A DNA stretch of 36,434 nucleotides from Bacteroidales bacterium. GTDB taxonomy: Bacteria > Bacteroidota > Bacteroidia > Bacteroidales > Marinilabiliaceae. The notes under the pieces are model-generated. The model was not told the DNA's origin. It was given only the letters and a program-made list of their open reading frames with translations, and did not search any database. How positions within the stretch are numbered: the first letter of the stretch is position 1; each line of letters begins with the position of its first letter. The translations under genes and the position numbers were made by a program. This document shows, piece after piece, positions 8,100 to 15,070 of the stretch. The DNA is taken from positions 1 to 36,434 of the forward strand of contig JAKSLC010000009.1 of assembly GCA_024401415.1 (NCBI GenBank), given 5' to 3'.

Positions 8100-8130
8100 T
8101 TTGTTTTCCGATTCATCTGCTCTACTTTTG
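8100..8130 (+). promoter_or_regulatory. Consensus Bacteroidetes promoter of pnuC
   Basis: TTTG at 8100-8103, a 19-bp spacer and TACTTTTG at 8123-8130 match the Bacteroidetes primary sigma consensus in both boxes and spacing. Transcription would begin near 8137, leaving a leader of about 14 nt before the pnuC start codon. Confidence 0.8.
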
Positions 8131-8150
8131 TATGTCCAATCAAGAAAAGA

Positions 8151-8846
8151 ATGAGTTTTTCAGATATAGTAAAGAATGAGTTCTCTGGCTGGAGAACTTG
8201 GGAGCTTATATGGATGGCAGTCGCTTGTACCGCTATCGTTATCCCTTCTTATATTGCAGGCAACACCCCTTTGCGACTTGTTTGTGGCGCTTGCGGAGCA
8301 ATAAGCGTTGTGCTCACAGGCAAGGGTAAACTTAGTTGCTACTTGTTTGGTACAGCTCAACGTCTGATATATGCCTATATAGCGTTTGGTGCAATGTTTT
8401 ATGGAGAGGTAATGCTCAATCTCCTGTATTTCTTCCCATTGGAGTTCTATGGTGTCTATGAATGGTATAAGAACATGGATTTCAGCACGCACGAGGTAAA
8501 GAAAAGACGTATGTCTGCCAGACAACGCTGGATCGTAGCCATAGTAGTAGTTGTCGCAACTGTTCTCTATGGCCTCTTCCTCAAGTATCTCAATGGTAAG
8601 TTGCCTTATGTCGACTCTCTATCTACAGTGGTCTCTGTTGTTGCCATGCTAGTTACCATCAAGATGTATATGGAGCAATGGCTTCTCTGGATGTTCATAA
8701 ACATTGTGACCGTGGGTATGTGGGCGTATGATTTGTACAATGGCGGACAGAATATTGCCGTACTGCTTATGTGGAGTGTATATCTCGTAAATTCTATAAT
8801 TATGTTCTTCAGATGGCGTAGAGAGACTTCTGCTCAACTGTCATAG
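8151..8846 (+). CDS. pnuC: PnuC-family nicotinamide riboside transporter
   Basis: This is a 231-residue integral membrane protein with about seven hydrophobic segments. PnuC family features are visible: NLLYFFPLEFYGVYEWYKN in the middle, and QWLLWMFINIVTVGMWAYD with AVLLMWSVYLVNSI near the C-terminus. PnuC proteins import nicotinamide riboside by facilitated diffusion for NAD synthesis; close relatives (PnuT) carry thiamine. No THI-box riboswitch or thiamine gene is seen, so the vitamin B3 assignment is preferred but not proven. It has its own consensus promoter and a very short leader. The N-terminal helix MSFSDIVKNEFSGWRTWE is amphipathic, as in the family. Confidence 0.85.
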   Translation: MSFSDIVKNEFSGWRTWELIWMAVACTAIVIPSYIAGNTPLRLVCGACGAISVVLTGKGKLSCYLFGTAQRLIYAYIAFGAMFYGEVMLNLLYFFPLEFYGVYEWYKNMDFSTHEVKKRRMSARQRWIVAIVVVVATVLYGLFLKYLNGKLPYVDSLSTVVSVVAMLVTIKMYMEQWLLWMFINIVTVGMWAYDLYNGGQNIAVLLMWSVYLVNSIIMFFRWRRETSAQLS

Positions 8847-8934
8847 CATATGCAAACATTTGTCATTCTTGGGCAGTTATATGTTTGGTAATTTTCCGCT
8901 AAATATCACTATTTTTGTTCAAAACTATAATAAC

Positions 8935-9618
8935 ATGAAGGTATCCCTTATACTCTCGTACGCTCTCTCCATTGTCGCTTTTTTGATGATGATTAATCAT
9001 CTTCCTGGTAATGGCCTTTTGTTTGTAGCCTCGTTTCTATTGCAAGTATTGCTGTCTGTAATATATGCTATCCGTTCTAAAGAATTTAGACCGTTGTTAG
9101 TCTATTCTCTCAGTTGTTCTGTATTGATACTGTATTTGGTTGGTCGACTTATGTTCTGGCCATATATGTATCTTGTTGAAGCTGCTATATTTCTCGTGGC
9201 GTTGCATTTATATAATGACTATAAGAGAGGTAGTCTATATAATATTAGAAATGGTGTATTGATAAAAATTCTTATTTGTGGTATCGCATTGTCTTTCGTT
9301 AACACAAGTTCTTTTTACAAATTCAAGTACGGCAGCACAATGTTGTCTGCTAATGAAGTAAGCTATGATGAAAATTGTGCATACAGTTCTGTATCATACC
9401 AATGTACTCATTGGGCTCATTATTCCTATTTCTTGGCAATTGAAGGTAATAAAACGGAGGCGTTGGAGTCTATACTAGTAAGTATAGAGATAGCAGATAG
9501 GGCGAATTGTAAATCTGAGGTCATAGAAGCATTGCAACAGCAACGTCGTCTTATTGAAACCGAGCATAATACGCAAGAGGAACTCTTGCCTGTCTTAATC
9601 GAAGAATGGAATTTCTAG
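8935..9618 (+). CDS. Polytopic membrane protein, unknown function
   Basis: The chosen start gives 227 residues beginning MKVSLILSYAL, directly at the first membrane helix. An upstream ATG at 8860 would add 25 residues without a membrane segment and overlap the likely promoter (TATTTTTG at 8910-8917, with a TTTG at 8884 and a longer than usual 22-bp spacing). Five hydrophobic segments lie in the first 120 or so residues. A soluble tail of about 90 residues follows, with several Cys (YDENCAYSSVSYQCTHW) and a TPR-like helical pair (NKTEALESILVSIEIADR). I do not recognise the family. Confidence 0.6.
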   Translation: MKVSLILSYALSIVAFLMMINHLPGNGLLFVASFLLQVLLSVIYAIRSKEFRPLLVYSLSCSVLILYLVGRLMFWPYMYLVEAAIFLVALHLYNDYKRGSLYNIRNGVLIKILICGIALSFVNTSSFYKFKYGSTMLSANEVSYDENCAYSSVSYQCTHWAHYSYFLAIEGNKTEALESILVSIEIADRANCKSEVIEALQQQRRLIETEHNTQEELLPVLIEEWNF

Positions 9619-9792
9619 GTTAATGTCATTCATTATCGTTCTTCATCAAAGTCTTAAGTTTGGTTGATGTACTAATTGTATATTATTTATAATCGATGCC
9701 ATATTGAATTTGCAGCCATCTTCCATTTTTATTATTTTGCCCTCGCCATGGTAGTTGATCAAAGTAATGGATATCCCCCCAAAAGAGTCAAT

Positions 9793-10143
9793 ATGCTTCT
9801 CTTTCTTTGTGTCGCTATTCAATTCATACTGATTTCGTGTGATGTACAGGATAAAGATATTGAATACGAATACAGAAAGGCATACGTATATGGCTCAAAA
9901 ATATCATACGACTACAAACAGTCATCTGGCAAGTCTGTGGCATACATCCAGTACACCTATCATGGTAAGGTGTTTAAGAATTCCGTTAAGACGCGTAAGT
10001 CCTATAGAGGAAAATTCTTTTTCGAGGGAGATACAATTAGTGTCAGAATTCCTAAAGGAAATCCCTACGAACCTACGTTTATGAAGATGATATACGTCAA
10101 TGAGTCAGCAGTGAGGAAAAGAATCTGGCTGTTAAGAGAGTGA
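9793..10143 (+). CDS. Small putative lipoprotein
   Basis: The start at 9793 gives 116 residues with a lipoprotein-type N-terminus (MLLFLCVAIQFILISCD, Cys16). The frame is open back to 9676, but the extra 39 residues would bury this signal. The mature part is basic and tyrosine-rich (YEYRKAYVYGSKISYDYK), with a short beta-rich stretch around VAYIQYTYHGKVFKNSVKT. A DUF3592-like fold is possible but not shown. It is 3 bp from the next lipoprotein gene, so the two form an operon. Confidence 0.55.
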   Translation: MLLFLCVAIQFILISCDVQDKDIEYEYRKAYVYGSKISYDYKQSSGKSVAYIQYTYHGKVFKNSVKTRKSYRGKFFFEGDTISVRIPKGNPYEPTFMKMIYVNESAVRKRIWLLRE

Positions 10144-10146
10144 GAT

Positions 10147-10596
10147 ATGAAGAATTTACAGTACATAATTATTTCGATATTGCTTTGTTCTTGCACCAAT
10201 GTCGAGAGGAATATTTCATCGTGTCTTGCTGGTCTTCAGTATAAGAATGATACTGCCATGGTAGATTTACACTCTGTCATTGACTTAGATTTTGACGAGA
10301 TATATGTCCTTGGAGAGTATCTGTCGCATGCAAGAATAGCAGAAATACTCGGCCAGCAATATTCAAGTCAGGTCTTTACATCAGAATGTGAAAACTTGCT
10401 GATCCTTCTTAAGGACAACAAGATAGTACACGGAGAAATACTAGACAAAGCTTCTTTCGGGTTCATTCAGAACAGCCGCCTCAATACCGATTATTTTTTG
10501 CACAAAACCGGTCCAATGCTATTTACAGTTCGTCGATGGGGTAAGGATGATAAACTTGCTTATACATTAACCGAGGTACAGGAGTCGCATGCGTAA
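10147..10596 (+). CDS. Putative lipoprotein, unknown function
   Basis: This is a 149-residue protein with a short hydrophobic signal ending ISILLCSCTN, where Cys14 or Cys16 would be lipidated. The remainder is soluble with no recognised motif. It follows the preceding lipoprotein gene by 3 bp. A strong terminator lies about 95 bp downstream and marks the end of this transcript and of the ordinary chromosomal segment. Confidence 0.65.
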   Translation: MKNLQYIIISILLCSCTNVERNISSCLAGLQYKNDTAMVDLHSVIDLDFDEIYVLGEYLSHARIAEILGQQYSSQVFTSECENLLILLKDNKIVHGEILDKASFGFIQNSRLNTDYFLHKTGPMLFTVRRWGKDDKLAYTLTEVQESHA

Positions 10597-10630
10597 TTCA
10601 TCTAGTATTGCAAGAATTTGCCAATAGAGG

Positions 10631-10658
10631 TATAATTGCAAATGTACAAGGCATACTG
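10631..10658 (-). pseudogene. Possible vestige of a methyltransferase 3' end
   Basis: This short intergenic stretch matches the end of the methyltransferase gene at 7431-7458 at about 23 of the first 26 positions, in the same orientation. In one frame it reads SMPCTFAII, against GRMPCAFAII in the intact gene. No further similarity was visible on either side. It may be the last trace of a second copy, or chance. Confidence 0.3.
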
Positions 10659-10689
10659 TTTTTCGATGAGGTTTGATACAATACAAAAT

Positions 10690-10728
10690 ATCCACGCTTT
10701 CCGTCACGGAGGAGCGTGGATGTTTTTT
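10690..10728 (+). terminator. Rho-independent terminator
   Basis: A 9-bp stem (10690-10698 with 10713-10721) encloses an inner 4-bp stem (10700-10703 with 10707-10710). It is followed by G and six T residues (10723-10728). It ends the rightward lipoprotein transcript and lies at the left edge of the accessory island. Confidence 0.85.
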
Positions 10729-10763
10729 CAAATGACTTACTATTATGGGAGAATAAACTGTTG

Positions 10764-11570
10764 TTATCTCTTTCGGTAATCGTCGCCGTGAAGCTCGAAG
10801 TAGTTGCATGAGCTCATTAGGCGAGACTGGATGCGATCGCCGTACAGTTGCACTATCGCATTGCTGTACAGGGGGTAGTTGCTCGTGATGATGGTGGCTG
10901 CGCCATTGTCGGCACGTTTCTCCAAGAGCTGCTTGATGACATTCTGGCGGTTGCCCATATCCATTGCCTCGTTCGGTTCACTGCCTAGGTCCTGAATGGA
11001 GAGGAATGCCACAGTATTGAGAGTGCTGTCGTACTTACCATGAGAGAAACTCTCCACAATCTCATCAGCGCGCAAGTCGCGCCAACAGATAGTGTTGGAT
11101 TTGCCGTTGAAGAAATATGGCGGTTGGACCATGCGCGCCAAATCACATAGAATGCGCGTGGCGACAGTCTTGCCAGTTCCCGTTTTGCCTCCGATGTAGA
11201 TACCTGCTGATAGATCGGCAGGAATAAGCCTATCTCGCGTTGATGGGGAGAGACATTGACACGAGCTGTCGCCCATCAGCCATTTTATGAGATTGACATA
11301 TAGAAACTTGTTATTTTCCGTCAACTTGAAATTGCCAGTATGGTAATCGCCAAACGCCTTGACATACTGGAGCATTTCGTTGATATCGTACTGCACTGGG
11401 TAGCGCTGTATGCGACCACCAATGCCCATTCCGTTTATTTCGCGCACCACCTCCTCTACCGAACGGTAGCGAGACGAACGCTGTAGGGTTTCTGTCATAA
11501 AAAGATTCAAAAATTTCGCGGTGCCATGCCCGACCCTGTTGCGGGCGGTCTTTGCAATCGCGTCAAACAC
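10764..11570 (-). CDS. DnaC-like AAA+ ATPase (helicase loader type)
   Basis: This 268-residue protein has an N-terminal adaptor region of about 120 residues and a C-terminal AAA+ domain. Visible are Walker A GGKTGTGKT (127-135), a Walker B-like strand VAFLSIQDLGSE with Asp194, sensor 1 TIITSNYPL (226-234) and a possible arginine finger in YGDRIQSRLM. The DLG after the Walker B Asp, and TSNYPL, are typical of DnaC/IstB-like loaders. These deliver replicative helicase to DNA and occur in phages, plasmids and integrative elements. It is the third gene of a leftward operon with DUF4373-like and DUF4248-like proteins, a combination typical of Bacteroidetes mobile DNA. Confidence 0.75.
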   Translation of the reverse strand: MFDAIAKTARNRVGHGTAKFLNLFMTETLQRSSRYRSVEEVVREINGMGIGGRIQRYPVQYDINEMLQYVKAFGDYHTGNFKLTENNKFLYVNLIKWLMGDSSCQCLSPSTRDRLIPADLSAGIYIGGKTGTGKTVATRILCDLARMVQPPYFFNGKSNTICWRDLRADEIVESFSHGKYDSTLNTVAFLSIQDLGSEPNEAMDMGNRQNVIKQLLEKRADNGAATIITSNYPLYSNAIVQLYGDRIQSRLMSSCNYFELHGDDYRKR

Positions 11571-11585
11571 AAAAACAATAATAAT

Positions 11586-12431
11586 TCAGTTCCAGAGGTC
11601 GTTTACACTCTTCTGATCCGACGGGCGAATCGAGTTCGGCGACATTTGAGGTCCATTCCTGCCACGAGGCGGATAAATACCTTTGTAGCCATTTGCGATG
11701 GAAGAATCGACCATTTCTCGTGCAAATTCGGCATTGTTTGCTGAAAGCTTGAGAAGTTGATTATAACATCGGCGCAATGTTTCCTCTGTCTTATACATTG
11801 AACGCTCACGGCGTTTGTAACTTATCCAGTCGGACATTATGCTGAGCCAAGGCTCCTCTATGGTTGCAAGAAAATGATTGACGAACTCGCTAACTTTCAC
11901 TCCACACCCTGGAAGGGGGTTATTAGGGTTAGTATTATCTTTATCTATATCTTTATCTTGCATATTTTCCGGTAGCGTATGCTTAGCATCTGCTATAGGA
12001 TAGGTAGCATGTGCTATACCTTGATGTTGGGGCATAGGAATATCGTTTGCCTTATCCGAGCCATTAGGTTGCCAACGCTGTGAAGCGCGAGCTATACCGG
12101 CACGTCTTTTTGCATCGCTGACCCTCTCGTAGTGCTTCATCTCCTCCATAAGACTCTCGGCGTAGAAGTAACCATTTCTGACGACAAATAGACCGTAGTC
12201 CTCAATTATGGATTTGAGTTTGCCGCTATCATAGCGCAATTGCCAACCGAGCGAATCGTAGTCGACGGGCAAAGAACCAGATGTTGTGCGGCGAAGTTTT
12301 TCAAGAAGACCATTGTAGATTCCATAAGCATCCCACCCGAGCTGGATAAGCAACTTCACTATGATCTGTGATTCGGCAGTATCTGCGAAGTGCTTGAACC
12401 ATACTCTCTGTTGAAGCTGAATCTGGTCCAT
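11586..12431 (-). CDS. DUF4373/Lin1244-like replication-associated protein
   Basis: This is a 281-residue protein. The N-terminal 95 or so residues (WFKHFADTAES then LGWDAYGIYNGLLEKLRR) have the pattern of the Lin1244/Lin1753 (DUF4373) domain, a winged-helix relative of DnaD-type primosome proteins. A low-complexity linker (about 115-180, many Asn, Asp and Pro) leads to a C-terminal helical region (YNQLLKLSANNAEFAREMVD) that also occurs in such initiators. It is 15 bp upstream of the DnaC-like gene and 5 bp after the small DUF4248-like gene. The likely role is to help replication of a mobile element. The domain call is by eye. Confidence 0.6.
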   Translation of the reverse strand: MDQIQLQQRVWFKHFADTAESQIIVKLLIQLGWDAYGIYNGLLEKLRRTTSGSLPVDYDSLGWQLRYDSGKLKSIIEDYGLFVVRNGYFYAESLMEEMKHYERVSDAKRRAGIARASQRWQPNGSDKANDIPMPQHQGIAHATYPIADAKHTLPENMQDKDIDKDNTNPNNPLPGCGVKVSEFVNHFLATIEEPWLSIMSDWISYKRRERSMYKTEETLRRCYNQLLKLSANNAEFAREMVDSSIANGYKGIYPPRGRNGPQMSPNSIRPSDQKSVNDLWN

Positions 12432-12436
12432 GTATG

Positions 12437-12766
12437 TTAGTATGTTATGTTTTGTTCCATTCCTTCTAGATTAGTAATAGGCTCCTCGTAGACACCCTCT
12501 ATGTAGACATCGAGATGTCTGGCAATGAGGTTAGCCTGTCGGATAGTAAGTAGTTTATTCGTCTTCTTGTAGCCCAAAGCCTCCAGTTGTCGCATAAGAT
12601 TCACGTTTTGATGGATAACGCGATTGAAGAAATTGCACGACATCTGTACCGCCTGACATACCTCGAACTTGGATATGAAGCCAGTGCGAACCTTCTTGTT
12701 ATTGATGATGGCGTATTTTGGCATTGGTACGAGATTTTCAGCCTTAGTTATTTTTCTTCCTTCCAT
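12437..12766 (-). CDS. Small DUF4248-like protein
   Basis: This 109-residue protein is rich in basic residues at the N-terminus. Its core (FISKFEVCQAVQ, then FNRVIHQNVNLMRQLEALGYKK, then LLTIRQANLIARHLD) resembles the DUF4248 family, which pairs with replication genes in Bacteroides. The pattern looks like a helix-turn-helix followed by a final helix. It is the first gene of the leftward replication operon, and an 18-bp perfect palindrome lies about 50 bp upstream. A role as regulator or initiator accessory is inferred only. Confidence 0.5.
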   Translation of the reverse strand: MEGRKITKAENLVPMPKYAIINNKKVRTGFISKFEVCQAVQMSCNFFNRVIHQNVNLMRQLEALGYKKTNKLLTIRQANLIARHLDVYIEGVYEEPITNLEGMEQNITY

Positions 12767-12818
12767 TTGCTCTGTGCAAGAATAAAATATATCTTTGAAA
12801 AGCAGTACAATTTGACGA

Positions 12819-12836
12819 ATAACGAATATTCGTTAT
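12819..12836. promoter_or_regulatory. Perfect 18-bp palindromic operator
   Basis: The sequence ATAACGAAT followed by its exact reverse complement forms an uninterrupted palindrome. Additional CGAATAT half-sites occur just to the right (about 12850-12867). It lies in the divergent space between the leftward replication operon and the repressor remnant at 12934, as expected for a phage-type repressor operator. Confidence 0.55.
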
Positions 12837-12933
12837 CAATTCGACAATGCGAATATATTACGAATATTTTAATTCAACAAGTGTATTTGACTAAATTTTA
12901 CGAAAAAGTGAATTTTGGGCAAGCCAGATTGAG

Positions 12934-13044
12934 ATGTTGAGGCGATTCAAGGAAGATTTATATCGTTTCAGGGCAGACAAAGAGTTGGCAGAGTTGCAGA
13001 AGCAGAATGGGGAGATGATAAAGGTTTTGATAGAGAGGAAGTAG
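12934..13044 (+). pseudogene. Internally deleted CI-type repressor
   Basis: A 36-codon frame encodes MLRRFKEDLYRFRADKELAE joined directly to LQKQNGEMIKVLIERK. The first part matches residues 7-26 of the intact CI-like repressor at 21174 (LRRFKEDLYHFRTDKELAEF). The second part matches its C-terminal coiled coil (ELQKDKE...EILIIKK). The recognition helix and the rest of the DNA-binding core are missing. Both borders of the missing segment in the intact gene carry GAGTT, so a deletion between short repeats is plausible. The product should not bind DNA; it could at most act as a short coil. Confidence 0.65.
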
Positions 13045-13090
13045 GGGGTAGGTATCTAGTATGAAAGAGTAAATACAAATATTTCTTGAT

Positions 13091-15067
13091 TTACAAATCT
13101 CCTTTACACGTAATCTCGCTCCAGTGCTTACTATATGCTGTCTCTGTCGCATCATCCAGATACTCCTGTAAGAACTTGAACGGGAATGGATATGTCATCA
13201 TTTCGTTCCACCTACCGAAGCCTAACTTAAGCATATCACAAATAGACATTATCTGCGATTGTATCAATTCGGGCCGTTCTTTATGAAGGACAAAAACACG
13301 TCTGGCTCTTGGCATTTTATCCATCAAAGTCGCTTTTGTTATCTTAAGACTGTCATTGTTCGTTCCAACGATGTACGAGAATGAAGCTTTAGGCTCTCCT
13401 TCCAGTCCGTCTGTACGCCACAGATGAAATCCGACATATCCTCTTAGGTATTTATGCGCCTCGCCTTTCCTTTTGAAAAAGCTTAAAGGCTTAAGATCTT
13501 CTGCAATCTGAGGATATTCTTCGTCCAAAAGAGACACATCAAGTATAGGTATTTCGTCTGTACTTACAATGAGATATACATTGCCGTCTTTCTTTAGTGC
13601 CATGTAATCCTGCGCTCCGTTGATTCTTTCGCATTCTTCAAAGTGCAGCTCGTCACAAGCGAAACTCTCGAAATCGTATGGCATAGTCCTATTGGAGAAC
13701 CCATAGTCCGTAATGTTGATTTTGCAGTCTTTATCAACAGACAACGAAGCGCCATAGACGTTGCCTTGATTAATCTTATATCTGATGAAGTTCCAACCTT
13801 GAATCATGTTACTCAAGCTTCGAGTCATCCGACGATTGATCAAACTATCCTTTACTAACAGTTCTATCAGTATTCTACGAGCTTCAGATGTACTGATTTT
13901 ATTCTCCTTGTTGGTATAAAACTCTTTATGCTGTAATGCAGGATTTCCAAGACGGTAGAGTGATTGGGTGTAGTGAGTTGTCGGTGCATCTTCCTCTTTG
14001 GGCTCAACGAGCTTTATTAGCATGTCGTTTTGCATTCGCTTCTTGGGGAAATGAATAGTTTCACCAATGATATTGCAAAATTCTGTCTTTATGTTTGCAA
14101 TCAGCTCACTTGACTCCTTGGTATCAAATGGGTCTTCAAACGATATACTCTTCCCGTTGAAATATTCCAGTAGCGACGTTTCCATTTCCTTCTTTGTCTG
14201 CTGCTGGTCGAAATGCTCAATTGGAAAATCTTCAAACCCAACACTCAAAATGTCCTTAAACTTGTTGTTGACAGATTCCACAACCTGAGACAAGGCATAT
14301 AGTTTGCCATGGGTATAGTTTTCTGGATTATACGGCCAATATGGCACAATATTATGCCTATCGCTGAACTTCTTTTTCTTGATGTAGAATTCATCTAGCT
14401 TAATCTCAGAATCCTTCAGTTTGCGAACCACTACTGGTTTTACTGCTTGCCCCGACCACCATTGTCCATGTACGTCTTTACTCACTTGAAATACACAGTT
14501 GCCGTGCTTACGTAACTGTTCAATACTCTTAGGCGTAGAGAACGAAGTTGTCTTAGCTATGAGGTTCATGTATTCGTTTATCTCCACTTTGACACACACC
14601 AATTCCTTTCGTGAAGCTGGCACGAGGAAATTCTTGTCGTCGCAAAGGAGCAGACTTCCGTCATTATACATCATCTTGCCGTTCTTGACCTTGCCTAAAG
14701 AGTTGATGGCAAGTGACGCCAGTATTCGTTTCTTAAGACAGTCGTCATAGTCGCTCAACGAGTCATACTGAAAACGAACTTGGTCGTGAAGCCTGAGACT
14801 ACTTACAACATCAAGCACCTTGTCCTTTCCCACAAGAATGAAAAACTTGACAAATGGATAACCTGATTTGCTCCATCTAGCCCTTATGCCTGTCACAGAT
14901 AGACAATGTGCGTCGGATAGTTGCTCATAAGCCATGTTTTTATACTCCTTATCCAGGCTGTAATAAGACACGACCGAGTACATGGAAAAGAATTTTTCCA
15001 TGTTGACATCGACCTTGATTTTATTCGTTGCTAGAGGCTGTTTCTCTATATCGCTAATGTCTATCAT
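13091..15067 (-). CDS. 658-residue protein of unknown function, third gene of candidate defence operon
   Basis: I do not recognise this protein. It has no signal peptide, no membrane helix and no Walker motif. Its composition is mixed alpha/beta with many Lys and aromatic residues. The last 140 or so residues run from a strand-rich part (GYVGFHLWRTD, then FSYIVG) through ARRVFVLHKERPELI to WNEMMTYPFPFKFLQEYLDD. That order faintly recalls the C-terminal end of prokaryotic PIWI-like (pPIWI_RE) proteins, which also partner a DinG-like helicase and a nuclease. No catalytic tetrad is visible, so this is only a hypothesis. The gene starts 3 bp after the helicase-nuclease stop, so the two are translationally linked. 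Its stop faces the repressor remnant. Confidence 0.75.
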   Translation of the reverse strand: MIDISDIEKQPLATNKIKVDVNMEKFFSMYSVVSYYSLDKEYKNMAYEQLSDAHCLSVTGIRARWSKSGYPFVKFFILVGKDKVLDVVSSLRLHDQVRFQYDSLSDYDDCLKKRILASLAINSLGKVKNGKMMYNDGSLLLCDDKNFLVPASRKELVCVKVEINEYMNLIAKTTSFSTPKSIEQLRKHGNCVFQVSKDVHGQWWSGQAVKPVVVRKLKDSEIKLDEFYIKKKKFSDRHNIVPYWPYNPENYTHGKLYALSQVVESVNNKFKDILSVGFEDFPIEHFDQQQTKKEMETSLLEYFNGKSISFEDPFDTKESSELIANIKTEFCNIIGETIHFPKKRMQNDMLIKLVEPKEEDAPTTHYTQSLYRLGNPALQHKEFYTNKENKISTSEARRILIELLVKDSLINRRMTRSLSNMIQGWNFIRYKINQGNVYGASLSVDKDCKINITDYGFSNRTMPYDFESFACDELHFEECERINGAQDYMALKKDGNVYLIVSTDEIPILDVSLLDEEYPQIAEDLKPLSFFKRKGEAHKYLRGYVGFHLWRTDGLEGEPKASFSYIVGTNNDSLKITKATLMDKMPRARRVFVLHKERPELIQSQIMSICDMLKLGFGRWNEMMTYPFPFKFLQEYLDDATETAYSKHWSEITCKGDL

Positions 15068-15070
15068 TGC

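Noticed and set aside
8019..8150. THI-box or NAD-type riboswitch in front of pnuC
   Set aside because: The predicted leader is only about 14 nt, too short for a riboswitch.
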